From contig JAZUMF010000098.1 of assembly GCA_045603485.1 (NCBI GenBank), positions 1 through 27,671 on the forward strand: 27,671 nt of DNA. The letters run 5' to 3'. Shown here in pieces: positions 1 to 7,280 of this stretch; the stretch's first letter is position 1; each line of letters starts with the position of its first letter. The DNA comes from RGIG5952 sp045603485 (GTDB taxonomy: Bacteria; Verrucomicrobiota; Kiritimatiellia; RFP12; JAAYLN01). Position numbers and translations under genes: made by a program. The notes under the pieces are model-generated. The model saw nothing but the letters and a program-made list of their open reading frames with translations, was not told the DNA's origin and searched no databases.

Positions 1-6
1 CCAAAG

Positions 7-18
7 AGGGACAGTCGC
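7..18. repeat. 12-bp REP-like inverted repeat, left copy
   Basis: The 12-mer AGGGACAGTCGC is the exact reverse complement of the 12-mer at 1246-1257, so the two copies bracket the transposase gene. The GGGAC at 8-12 can also pair with GTCCC at 28-32, giving a 5-bp stem with a 15-nt loop just before the gene. REP-type hairpins beside a Y1 transposase are what its family acts on. The left side may continue beyond the window. Confidence 0.65.
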
Positions 19-52
19 TATTCTTCCGTCCCATTTTTCCATGGAGGTATCT

Positions 53-1039
53 ATGCGTAAGCCACGAATCAAGAGTGAAGGTGAGAGCTACTATCACATC
101 GTAAGCAGATGTGCCTTAAAGAACTACCTGCTAGACGGCAACGATAAAAGCATGTTTGTGAGAATGATGCGTAAAATAGCCTTTTTCAGCGGAGTAGAGG
201 TTATAAATTATTGTGTTATGGACAACCATTTTCATATATTAGTCCATGTGCCAGATGATCCAGAGCCAACCGAAGAAGTTCTCATAAAGCGCATAGGCGT
301 ACTCTATGGCGATCTCCATGCAGCCGACCTGCAAGAGCACTGGAAAGTTTTACGCAAAAGCAAACAATTCAAAGCCCTCGAAGAAGAGCAGTTTGTCTTC
401 AGGCGCAGGATGGGGGATATCACACCCTTTGTGCAAAACCTCAAGCAGCGCTTCTCGACCTGGTATCGAGCCAATCATGGCCGCCTAACAGGCACAATAT
501 GGGAAGGACGCTTTTATAGCACACTCGTAGAAGGCTCAATAGAAACATTGTCAACCATTTCAGCCTACATAGACCTAAATCCCGTCAGAGCAGGAATCGT
601 ATCAGATCCAAAAGACTACAAATGGTCAGGGTACGCAAGTGCCATCAAAGGTGATAGCACCGCAATGGAAGGCATTACCCATATATACGATAAGACCGCC
701 GGCCATACTGCCTTCACCACATACGCAAAAGACTATCGCATGAAGCTCTATGTTGATGGCCGTGATGTAATTGAGCCAGAAAAAGTCCAAGAAGTAATAG
801 ATAAAAAGGGAGAATTGCCATTATCTGTAATTCTTCGCTGCAAAATCCGCTATTTCTCGTATGGAGCAATCATCGGCTCCAAAGAATTTGTAGATGACCA
901 GTTTGAAAAACATCGAAACCTCTTCAGTCCAAAGCGAAAAACAGGTGCAAGAGGCATCGGAATGTGCAAAGAGTGGAACGGCCTCAGACTTTGCTCGGTA
1001 CGAAATCTGCATAAGTCGCCAATCACATTCCAAGGCTAA
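53..1039 (+). CDS. REP-associated tyrosine transposase (Y1/HUH, IS200-like fold)
   Basis: A single-strand DNA transposase of the Y1 (TnpA_REP, Transposase_17-like) family, which nicks hairpin DNA through a tyrosine. Counting from the ATG at 53 (328 aa), the HUH metal-binding motif is the HFH at residues 59-61 in DNHFHILVH. The likely catalytic tyrosine is residue 138 in the stretch KQRFSTWYRANHGR, followed by the family-typical GTIWEGRF and the ISAYIDLNPVRAGI block. An in-frame ATG lies at 41, but GGAGG at 43-47 stands 5 nt before the ATG at 53, so I chose 53. The gene is intact and carries no passenger gene. It lies between 12-bp inverted repeats and near palindromes, as expected for RAYTs, which usually stay in place as single domesticated copies that spread REP sequences. 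Its A/T-ending codons differ from the next operon, consistent with transfer. I am confident of the family but not of activity. Confidence 0.9.
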   Translation: MRKPRIKSEGESYYHIVSRCALKNYLLDGNDKSMFVRMMRKIAFFSGVEVINYCVMDNHFHILVHVPDDPEPTEEVLIKRIGVLYGDLHAADLQEHWKVLRKSKQFKALEEEQFVFRRRMGDITPFVQNLKQRFSTWYRANHGRLTGTIWEGRFYSTLVEGSIETLSTISAYIDLNPVRAGIVSDPKDYKWSGYASAIKGDSTAMEGITHIYDKTAGHTAFTTYAKDYRMKLYVDGRDVIEPEKVQEVIDKKGELPLSVILRCKIRYFSYGAIIGSKEFVDDQFEKHRNLFSPKRKTGARGIGMCKEWNGLRLCSVRNLHKSPITFQG

Positions 1040-1203
1040 GCCAAAATCCCCACAAATTTAAGAATCTTATCTGCGAGCCATCACCCCGCATAGGGGCACT
1101 GTATACTGCTACTTCGAAAATAGGCGGTAAAAGCGGTATTTTATCTGATTATTAAGGCAAATATCCCCTCAATTTACACCCAAGAATAGATTTTTACACT
1201 CGG

Positions 1204-1238
1204 AAGCATGCTTAGCACTCCAAATTTCGGCATGCCGA
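1204..1238. repeat. Pair of perfect GCATGC-centred palindromes
   Basis: AAGCATGCTT (1204-1213) and TCGGCATGCCGA (1227-1238) are perfect palindromes of 10 and 12 bp sharing the core GCATGC, with 13 bp between them. They lie just inside the right-hand inverted repeat of the transposase region. They could be substrate hairpins for the Y1 transposase or binding sites for a dimeric protein; this is inference. Confidence 0.5.
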
Positions 1239-1245
1239 CTCGAAG

Positions 1246-1257
1246 GCGACTGTCCCT
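1246..1257. repeat. 12-bp REP-like inverted repeat, right copy
   Basis: GCGACTGTCCCT is the exact reverse complement of 7-18. TCCCT at 1253-1257 can pair with AGGGA at 1272-1276, giving a stem-loop. Together with the left copy it defines a unit of about 1.25 kb with the transposase gene inside. Confidence 0.65.
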
Positions 1258-1298
1258 AAAGTGGAAAACAGAGGGATTTTTGGGAGTAGAAAGAAAAC

Positions 1299-1310
1299 GG
1301 ACTGTCCCTA
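1299..1310. repeat. Second right-hand GACTGTCCC copy
   Basis: GGACTGTCCCTA repeats the core GACTGTCCCTA of 1248-1258 in the same orientation, about 52 bp downstream. A tandem of REP-like units beside a RAYT gene is a usual arrangement. It shows that the motif is repeated rather than a chance inverted pair. Confidence 0.6.
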
Positions 1311-1329
1311 TTGAGGAATCAATTTTTTA

Positions 1330-1358
1330 TTGCCCTAATTCGATAAGTGCGATAAAAT
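1330..1358 (+). promoter_or_regulatory. Sigma-70-type promoter for the FAD oxidase operon
   Basis: TTGCCC at 1330-1335 and TAAAAT at 1353-1358 are separated by 17 bp, close to the housekeeping consensus. Transcription would begin near 1365, giving a leader of about 58 nt that contains the strong ribosome site TAAGGAGA at 1406-1413. Read by eye. Confidence 0.55.
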
Positions 1359-1422
1359 TGTATAGGGATGCAATTATTCTGGACTTTTGCTTTTTGCGTC
1401 TTTTTTAAGGAGAATAAAATAC

Positions 1423-2877
1423 ATGAAGGTTCAACCTACTAGCTATATGTTCGAGATGATTCGGACTGAGCTTACAGATGTGGTCGGTGCTGATTACGTT
1501 GATGTAAAGTTTGCCGACAAGTTCGGTCACTCTATTGATTACTATTGGATTCCTGAGATGTGGCATGATCGCGGTAAGGAGTGCCCGAAGGCTGATTTTA
1601 TTATCCGTCCTGGTTCAACCGAGGAGGTTGCCAGGATTATGAAGATTGCCAATCAGTATAAGATTCCTGTTGTGCCTTGGGGTGGCGGCTCGGGTTCTCA
1701 GGGTGGTGCTCTTCCTGTCTACGGCGGTATCGTCCTTGACATGAAGCGCATGAATAAATACTATGGCGTTGACAAGGAATCTTATACCGTCCGTTGCCAG
1801 ACCGGTATTATTGCTCGTCACTTGGAGTGGAACTGCAATAAGGAGGGCTTCTCTACGATGCACCTTCCAGCTTCTATTGCTTGCGCTACGATTGGTGGCT
1901 TCCTTGCTCACCGCGGTACCGGTGTCCTTTCTACCAAGTATGGTAAGATTGAGGATATGGTGATGTCTCTTGAGGTTGTGACTCCCACCGGTGAGATTAT
2001 TAAGACTCTTCCTGTGCCTCGTCACGCTTCGGGCCCGGATCTTACTATGCTTTTCCTGGGTAGCGAGGGAACTCTTGGTGTTATTACCGAGGTCACTCTT
2101 AAGGTTCATCCGCAGCCTGAAGCCCGTGAATTCCGTGCCTACATTTTCCCTGATTTCCATTCGGCGATGCAGGCTGGTGCAACCTTGATGCGTAGTCGCC
2201 TTGTCCCTTGTGCAATTCGTCTTTATGATGAGATTGAGACTAAGACGCATGTGTCAAAGGTTTTTGGTATTGATCTTGATAAGGGCGCGTATCTTGTCTT
2301 TGGTTTTGATGGTCGCAAGGATATCGTTGATTGCCAGATGAAGGCTGCTCGCGATATTATGGAGAATCAGTTCAAGGGCAAGGATCTTGGCGCCAAGGGC
2401 GGCGAATGGTGGTGGGAGAATAAATATAAGTTCTTCTATCCTGGATATATGTTCCATGTCCCTCAGGCTTTCGGTACGCTTGATACTGTTGCGGACTTTG
2501 CTCACATTGAGAAGGTCTATTGGGCAATGAAGAATGTTGTCAACAAGGAGTTTCCAGACGCTCGCTTTATCGGTCACTTCTCGCACTGGTACGAGTGGGG
2601 TTGCATGCTTTACGCTCGCTTCATTTTCCCAGGCGACAAGGTTCCTGCAGATCCTCGCGATGCGGCTGCTCTTTACAATGCCGTTTGGGATAAGGCTATC
2701 CGTGCAGCTATAGCTAACGGCGGTGTTATCAATGAGCACCATGGTGTGGGCTTGAAGCTTGGCCGTTATGTAAAGGATCTTTATGGACCGGCGATGCCTG
2801 TTCTTGAGGGCATAAAGAAGCAGCTTGACCCTAATGGTATTATGAACCCCGGCAAGCTTGGTTTTGCAGGTTGCTAA
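1423..2877 (+). CDS. FAD-linked oxidase, GlcD / D-lactate dehydrogenase type
   Basis: A flavoprotein of the FAD_binding_4 (PCMH) plus FAD-oxidase C family, which oxidises 2-hydroxy acids such as glycolate or D-lactate. The ATG at 1423 (484 aa) follows TAAGGAGA with 9 nt spacing; a longer in-frame start at 1387 would run through that ribosome site. The N-terminal FAD domain contains VVPWGGGSGSQGG and YGGIVLDMKRMN, and the central part the FLGSEGTLGVITEVTLKVHP block. The C-terminus carries the NEHHGVGLKLGRY segment and DPNGIMNPGK, both characteristic of the family. There is no signal peptide, so it is cytosolic or membrane-peripheral. The next gene, 26 nt downstream, is an Fe-S protein that probably takes the electrons. 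No GlcE-like third subunit is present. The substrate cannot be read from sequence; glycolate or D-lactate are the leading options. Confidence 0.88.
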   Translation: MKVQPTSYMFEMIRTELTDVVGADYVDVKFADKFGHSIDYYWIPEMWHDRGKECPKADFIIRPGSTEEVARIMKIANQYKIPVVPWGGGSGSQGGALPVYGGIVLDMKRMNKYYGVDKESYTVRCQTGIIARHLEWNCNKEGFSTMHLPASIACATIGGFLAHRGTGVLSTKYGKIEDMVMSLEVVTPTGEIIKTLPVPRHASGPDLTMLFLGSEGTLGVITEVTLKVHPQPEAREFRAYIFPDFHSAMQAGATLMRSRLVPCAIRLYDEIETKTHVSKVFGIDLDKGAYLVFGFDGRKDIVDCQMKAARDIMENQFKGKDLGAKGGEWWWENKYKFFYPGYMFHVPQAFGTLDTVADFAHIEKVYWAMKNVVNKEFPDARFIGHFSHWYEWGCMLYARFIFPGDKVPADPRDAAALYNAVWDKAIRAAIANGGVINEHHGVGLKLGRYVKDLYGPAMPVLEGIKKQLDPNGIMNPGKLGFAGC

Positions 2878-2903
2878 TCTGTTGGTAGAAGGAGAATTTT
2901 AAG

Positions 2904-3938
2904 ATGCATATTGATAAATATAACGAAGCAATAATGAATTGTCGCTTCTGCTTTATGTGCCGCCACCTTTCCGCTATCGGAAACATCCGCTTCACTGAGG
3001 TTGATACGCCTCGCGTTCGCGCGGCTATGATTTATGGCCTTCGTACTGGTACCAACTCTTTTGACGATGAGGATTTTATTGATGCCCTTTACCGTCAGGA
3101 TCTTTCGGCTTGCTGCCGTCATCACTGCGTCAATGGCTATGACGAGAATGGTCTTGCTCTTGCCGCACGCGCCGATGTCGTTGAGGCAGGTAAGGCTCCT
3201 GAGGCTGTAAAGGCTCTTGCCGCTGAGCTTGACGCTTCTTCTGCATGGAAGGCCACAGGAAAGGGTGATGTTGCATATTTTCTTGATTTGACAACCGCAT
3301 CCGACAAGGCGACGGTTGCTGCAACAAAGAAGCTTTTCGCTGCCGCAAAGGTAAATGTCAAGACAATTACCGGGGGATGCATCGGCAAGGCTCTTAAGGT
3401 GTTAGGATTCCTTCCTGAAGCAAAGGCGGCTGCTGAGAAATTCGCTGAATTTATCAAGGCTGAGGGAGTTAAGACTCTTGTTGTTTCCAATCCGGCGGCA
3501 TATGATGCCCTTACTAAGGATTTCCCAGAATACGGTATTAAGCTTTCGTGCAAGGTTCTTTGCTTTGCAGGATTCCTTAATCAGTCAAAGCTTGCTTTTA
3601 AGAAGGCTGCAGGCGAGATTTATGCTCTTGCGGATGATTTCCTTCGCAATTATGACGGCTGCGAGTGCGTTGATAAGCTTCTCAAGTCACTTAAGGCTGT
3701 CAATAAGCCTTTCGGAACTAATGACGAGGAGACTTACTGTTGCGGTGAGGGTGCTATCGTTCTTGATAAGCTTCATCCTGAACTGGTTAAGGCATTGGCT
3801 GAATATGTCGCACAGCGTGCCGATAATCCAAAGAATGACAAGATTGTCGTTTCTTCGGTATACACCAAGCGTGCTTTGGTCAAGTACGGCAAGCTTAATG
3901 TGATTACCGTTGAGGAACTTGCGGCATCTTGCCTTTAA
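2904..3938 (+). CDS. Fe-S protein with CCG-like domain, partner of the FAD oxidase
   Basis: A 344-aa Cys-rich protein, probably the electron-transfer subunit of the preceding flavoprotein (GlcF/HdrB-like). The N-terminus has C13-x2-C16-x2-C19, and a second group C70, C71, C75 lies in SACCRHHC. This could bind one [4Fe-4S] cluster, but it is leaner than the two classical CxxCxxCxxxCP motifs of GlcF. The C-terminal half shows CCG-type elements: GGCIGKAL, SCKVLCFAGF, DGCECVD and ETYCCGEGAIV. AAGGAG about 9 nt upstream fixes the start. Codon use (GCT, CTT, AAG, GAG) matches the neighbour, so the pair is probably co-transcribed from the promoter at 1330-1358. The role is inferred from motifs and context. 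The odd points are the reduced first Cys set and the absence of a recognisable membrane segment. Confidence 0.75.
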   Translation: MHIDKYNEAIMNCRFCFMCRHLSAIGNIRFTEVDTPRVRAAMIYGLRTGTNSFDDEDFIDALYRQDLSACCRHHCVNGYDENGLALAARADVVEAGKAPEAVKALAAELDASSAWKATGKGDVAYFLDLTTASDKATVAATKKLFAAAKVNVKTITGGCIGKALKVLGFLPEAKAAAEKFAEFIKAEGVKTLVVSNPAAYDALTKDFPEYGIKLSCKVLCFAGFLNQSKLAFKKAAGEIYALADDFLRNYDGCECVDKLLKSLKAVNKPFGTNDEETYCCGEGAIVLDKLHPELVKALAEYVAQRADNPKNDKIVVSSVYTKRALVKYGKLNVITVEELAASCL

Positions 3939-3957
3939 TTCGCAGCATATATGCAAA

Positions 3958-5676
3958 ATGAATAGCATTCAGAAGAGTTCTGCGAAGGCAGATATCGCGC
4001 AAATTCCTGCCGATATCTGCCTTAATGGTGCATGGGACTTTACCTTTGAAGAGGGTAAATCTATTGCTGAGGTCGCTAAAGTTGATTTTTGCGCGACCGA
4101 TAGGATGGTTGTTCCTGCTTGTTATGACATGATGCCTAAGTGGCTTTGTAAGCGTGGCACGGGTTTATATCGGCGTACATTTTCAATAGATCACGATGTA
4201 GATAATGCGTGGCTTGTTGTCGATGGCATGGGGCTTACAGGGTATTTTAGCATTGATGGAAGGGAGCTTGGCACTTACCCATTCCCGTACGCGAGGTTAG
4301 AGATTGCAACCGGTCCGCTTTCTGCCGGCGAGCATACCATCGTCGCAGCACTTGATAATCGTTTTGATTGGGATACTCAAAAGTTGGCACGCCCATATTA
4401 TGACTTTTATCTCTTTGGCGGATTCTATCATGGTGTGTCTATAACCTTTGATAATCGTAAGTTTTTTGTTCGTACACGCGATATTCATCAAGGAGCCATT
4501 GAAATTGAGGCGAAGGGTTTTGCAGAGCAGGACTTTGATGCAACGCTTGTCTTTGATGGAAAAAATAGAGTTTCTGCATCTTTCAAGGGCGGGCGCGCAA
4601 CTCTTGATGTCCCTAATTTTAAGCTATGGTCGCCGGAGAGCCCTAATCTGCACACTGTTGCGATTGACGGCATTCCTACGGTTAAAGCACGCTTTGGTAT
4701 ACGCACAATTGAAGCGCGCGACCGTCAGCTGTTTTTGAATGAAAAGCCACTCTACTTAAAGGGTGCAAATCGTCACGAATCTCATCCGACTTTTGGTGCT
4801 GCCACTCCAGAAGCTTTGATGCTTCTTGATATTCAAAACTTGAAGTCGCTTGGAGGCAATTTCTTTAGGGGTTGCCACTATCAGCAAAGTCAGCGTTTCC
4901 TTGATTATTGTGATGAGATGGGAGTATTGATTTGGGAGGAATCTCTTGGCTGGGGGAATGGTCAGCATTCGCCAATGGCAAAGGAAGAGCTTTCAGATCC
5001 GGGCTTTATAGAGGCTCAAATTATGCAGACCAAGGCGATGGTAGAAACAAGTTTCAATCATCCATCGGTCATAATTTTTGCCTATCTGAATGAGTTCGCT
5101 TCGCAAACTGAAGCCGGAAAGGCACTTTCAGACAAGCTTGTTAAGACAATCAAGGAAGAAGATTCAGGGCGTCTTGTTTCTTTTGCCTGTTGCAGTGTGA
5201 AGGATGATATTTCCAGCGCCAGTGTTGATGTTGTCTCATTTAATATTTACCCTGGTTGGATTGGGTCTAATGCCGGTGAGCCTGAAAATCTTCGGAAGAT
5301 GATTTTCGATGCCGTTGAAGAGACTACAACGCGCTTTCGTAACCTCTACCCAGATAAGCCAATAATCGTCTCAGAAATGGGTACCTGTGGAGTGTATGGA
5401 CAGCGTGATCCTGCCGCTGCACAATGGACTGAGGATTTTGAGGCGGAGTATGATGGCGATGTCATTGATGCGGTTTTTGCGAATAAGGAGCTTAAGGGGT
5501 TGACGCTTTGGCAATACAGCGATTCTCGTAGCTTCCATCGCGATGGCAATACAATTCGCACAAAGCCATTTGCCCAAAATATCGCAGGGCTCTATGATGC
5601 GTATCGTAGACCGAAGGCCGTTGTGCCGGTAGTTACAGCTGCTTTTGCCCGCAAAGCAGCCGGGGAAGAAGCTTAA
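3958..5676 (+). CDS. Glycoside hydrolase family 2 (beta-galactosidase/glucuronidase-like)
   Basis: A retaining exo-glycosidase of family GH2, 572 aa from the ATG at 3958. The order is an N-terminal jelly-roll sugar-binding domain (CLNGAWDFTF, GLYRRTF, DNRFDWDTQ, FYHGV), an immunoglobulin-like domain ending at LWSPESPNLH and FGIRTIE, then the TIM barrel. The barrel begins with LKGANRHESHPTFG, carries the acid/base glutamate in FAYLNEFAS, the nucleophile glutamate in IIVSEMGTCG, and LWQYSDSR near the end. There is no signal peptide, so it should act on imported oligosaccharides in the cytoplasm. The C-terminal QNIAGLYDAYRRPK lies where glucuronidases have their N-x-K uronate motif, but the lysine is absent, arguing against a glucuronidase. 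An in-frame TTG at 3910 overlaps the previous gene and is unlikely. No clear ribosome site is seen; translational coupling is possible. Exact substrate unknown. Confidence 0.85.
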   Translation: MNSIQKSSAKADIAQIPADICLNGAWDFTFEEGKSIAEVAKVDFCATDRMVVPACYDMMPKWLCKRGTGLYRRTFSIDHDVDNAWLVVDGMGLTGYFSIDGRELGTYPFPYARLEIATGPLSAGEHTIVAALDNRFDWDTQKLARPYYDFYLFGGFYHGVSITFDNRKFFVRTRDIHQGAIEIEAKGFAEQDFDATLVFDGKNRVSASFKGGRATLDVPNFKLWSPESPNLHTVAIDGIPTVKARFGIRTIEARDRQLFLNEKPLYLKGANRHESHPTFGAATPEALMLLDIQNLKSLGGNFFRGCHYQQSQRFLDYCDEMGVLIWEESLGWGNGQHSPMAKEELSDPGFIEAQIMQTKAMVETSFNHPSVIIFAYLNEFASQTEAGKALSDKLVKTIKEEDSGRLVSFACCSVKDDISSASVDVVSFNIYPGWIGSNAGEPENLRKMIFDAVEETTTRFRNLYPDKPIIVSEMGTCGVYGQRDPAAAQWTEDFEAEYDGDVIDAVFANKELKGLTLWQYSDSRSFHRDGNTIRTKPFAQNIAGLYDAYRRPKAVVPVVTAAFARKAAGEEA

Positions 5677-5709
5677 GCTTTTAACGAAGAAATTTTAAAA
5701 GGAGAAAAG

Positions 5710-6537
5710 ATGTCACTCGTCAATATGAAGGAAATGCTTCAATCGGCCCGCAAGGCCAAGAAGGCGGTTGGAGCATTTAATACTGCAAACTATGAGCTTT
5801 CACGCGCAATTCTACAAGCTGCCGAGGCAGAAAATGAGCCTGTTATCATCCAGCTTTATATGCGTCTCTTCGATAGCGAAAAGGCCTATGACCTTTGCGG
5901 AATGCTCCAGCGCCTTGCTACACGCGCGAAGGTGCCCGTAGCATTGCACTTGGATCATGGTGCAACGATTAAGCAGGCGCAGGATGCTATTGAGTGGGGC
6001 TATACATCTGTAATGTATGATGGAAGCCGCGATCCCTTTGAGAAAAATGTCAAAGATACGGCATTTGTTGCAGATTTTGCCCATGCGGCGAATGCAACAT
6101 GCGAAGGCGAGATTGGGCATGTCGCTCAAGGTGATGAAACCGCCCTTACGGATGTTGATGAAGCGGTACGCTTTGCAAAGGCAACAGGCGTTGATGCTCT
6201 AGCAGTCTCAATTGGCACCGCTCACGGCTATTACAAGGCGGAACCTAAGTTGGATATTGAGCGTTGTGCTGCTATTGCCGACGCATTGCCAGAGGTGCCG
6301 TTGGTTCTCCATGGAGGTAGTGGTACGCCTTTGGCAGATGTACGCCTAAGCGTAGAGGCTGGTATTGCAAAGATCAATATAGCCACAGAATTTATGGATA
6401 CCTATCTTAAGTCTTCACGGGCAGAACTTAACAATCTTGACGGAAAATTTATTCCAGTAGATAAGTTTTACGATCCTGTAGTTGACGCCTGTGCGGCACA
6501 TGTCCAAAGGCTCATAAAGTTCTTTGCCGGAAGATAA
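5710..6537 (+). CDS. Class II fructose/tagatose-bisphosphate aldolase
   Basis: A zinc-dependent aldolase of the FbaA/GatY/KbaY family (275 aa), which cleaves fructose-1,6- or tagatose-1,6-bisphosphate, or a related ketose phosphate, into triose phosphates. Visible motifs: ALHLDHGAT (catalytic Asp and first zinc His), SVMYDGSRDPFEKN, CEGEIGHV (metal-site Glu), GTAHGYY (zinc His) and VLHGGSGTP (zinc His and phosphate loop), ending with KINIATEF. AAGGAGA stands just before the ATG. It starts 33 nt after the GH2 gene, suggesting that the sugar released by GH2 enters glycolysis through this enzyme. The length and the HLDHG pattern resemble the GatY/KbaY type, but sugar specificity cannot be assigned. 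Confidence 0.88.
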   Translation: MSLVNMKEMLQSARKAKKAVGAFNTANYELSRAILQAAEAENEPVIIQLYMRLFDSEKAYDLCGMLQRLATRAKVPVALHLDHGATIKQAQDAIEWGYTSVMYDGSRDPFEKNVKDTAFVADFAHAANATCEGEIGHVAQGDETALTDVDEAVRFAKATGVDALAVSIGTAHGYYKAEPKLDIERCAAIADALPEVPLVLHGGSGTPLADVRLSVEAGIAKINIATEFMDTYLKSSRAELNNLDGKFIPVDKFYDPVVDACAAHVQRLIKFFAGR

Positions 6538-6573
6538 TTGCAACAATACATTAACCTTATTGAGGATTTTATT

Positions 6574-7017
6574 ATGGCACTTGTAGATACGATAATGGCT
6601 GATATTAAAGAAGCTATGAAGGCACGCCAGATGGAGGCTGTCACTGCACTTCGCGGACTTCATGCCCAAATTAAAGATGCGACAATTAACGCAGGTAAGC
6701 CTCTCACTGATGAGGCGGTTATCGCTTGCGTCAATAAGGCGATCAAGCAAAGGGAGGATTCCATAGAGCAATATACCGCTGGCAATCGTGACGACCTTGT
6801 GGCAAAGGAGCGTGCCGAGCTTGAGCTTATTCGTAAATATCAGCCAAAGCAATTAGATGAAGAAGAGATTTCGGCAATTGTTAAAGAGACCATCGCAGAA
6901 ACCGGCGTAACCTCAATCAAAGAAAAAGGCAAGCTGATGGGTGCTTTAATGCCAAAGGTTAAGGGCAAGGCGGATGGTAAACTTGTAAATGCAGTTGTCC
7001 AAAAAATATTGTCGTAA
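6574..7017 (+). CDS. GatB/YqeY domain protein
   Basis: A 147-aa protein of the YqeY family, related to the tail domain of the amidotransferase subunit GatB. Members may take part in tRNA-dependent amidation or tRNA binding, but the free-standing form has no proven function. Family features are the helical N-terminus IMADIKEAMKARQ, the IKQREDSIEQYTAGNRDDL block, AELELIRKYQPKQLDEEEI, and the C-terminal GKLMGALMPKVKGKADGKLVN. TGAGGA at 6561-6566 stands 7 nt before the ATG at 6574. An in-frame TTG at 6538, abutting the aldolase stop, is less likely. It shares the strand and probably the transcript of the aldolase. Confidence 0.88.
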   Translation: MALVDTIMADIKEAMKARQMEAVTALRGLHAQIKDATINAGKPLTDEAVIACVNKAIKQREDSIEQYTAGNRDDLVAKERAELELIRKYQPKQLDEEEISAIVKETIAETGVTSIKEKGKLMGALMPKVKGKADGKLVNAVVQKILS

Positions 7018-7037
7018 TTTGTGCTAAAATAGTCTGT

Positions 7038-7181
7038 ATGAAACCTATTGCGACAGATACCTACAACTTTTAATACTTTGAGCGCTTCCTTGAATCTGGC
7101 AAGAGGATTACCCTTGTCGGAGTAAACTTTAACTCTGAGAACAAGAATATCGATGAGTTTAAGATTGAGCGCATGAAGTAG
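7038..7181 (+). pseudogene. Decayed C-terminal fragment of a PD-(D/E)XK nuclease / AAA-ATPase-like (DUF1703-type) gene
   Basis: From the ATG at 7038 the frame reads MKPIATDTYNF, then stop TAA (7071-7073), then YFERFLESGKRITLVGVNF and a short tail to the TAG at 7179-7181. The second part resembles, from memory, the C-terminus of the large AAA-ATPase-like / DUF1703 family, where a similar K-I-L-V-G-V-N-F segment ends the nuclease-like domain. The upstream bulk of the gene is absent and the frame is interrupted, so this is read as a relic left by a deletion. It fills most of the gap before the AICAR transformylase. Family assignment is tentative; the interrupted frame is directly seen. Confidence 0.4.
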
Positions 7182-7246
7182 TCTGCATTTGCTCATATTT
7201 CTCTGAAAGAGCCATAAAAATAGTGGCGATAAAATGATAAGTGGGG

Positions 7247-7252
7247 TATAAT
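7247..7252 (+). promoter_or_regulatory. -10 box upstream of the AICAR transformylase
   Basis: A perfect TATAAT lies 29 bp before the ATG, followed by a leader with TAAGGAGA as ribosome site. The hexamer at the expected -35 position (7224-7229, TGGCGA) is poor, so the promoter may depend on an activator or on the G-rich GTGGGG just upstream. A second -10-like TAAAAT is at 7230-7235. Confidence 0.45.
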
Positions 7253-7280
7253 AGTAGGGTCTTTTTATAAGGAGAATTTT

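Larger units (their letters stand above)
1040..1422. other. Non-coding region after the transposase gene
   Basis: No convincing gene is seen in these 383 bases; a 66-codon frame at 1208-1408 has no ribosome site or recognisable sequence. The stretch holds a possible hairpin (CCCC...GGGG, 1084-1096), two perfect GCATGC-centred palindromes, two GACTGTCCC repeat copies, and near the end a promoter and ribosome site for the FAD oxidase. Confidence 0.6.

Noticed and set aside
1208..1408. 66-codon plus-strand frame between the transposase and the FAD oxidase
   Set aside because: It is composed of the REP-like repeats and the promoter region and has no ribosome site or recognisable sequence.
2874..3125. 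Minus-strand frames opposite the Fe-S protein gene
   Set aside because: The plus-strand protein has clear Fe-S motifs, an AAGGAG site and continuous codon bias; the antisense frames are shadows.
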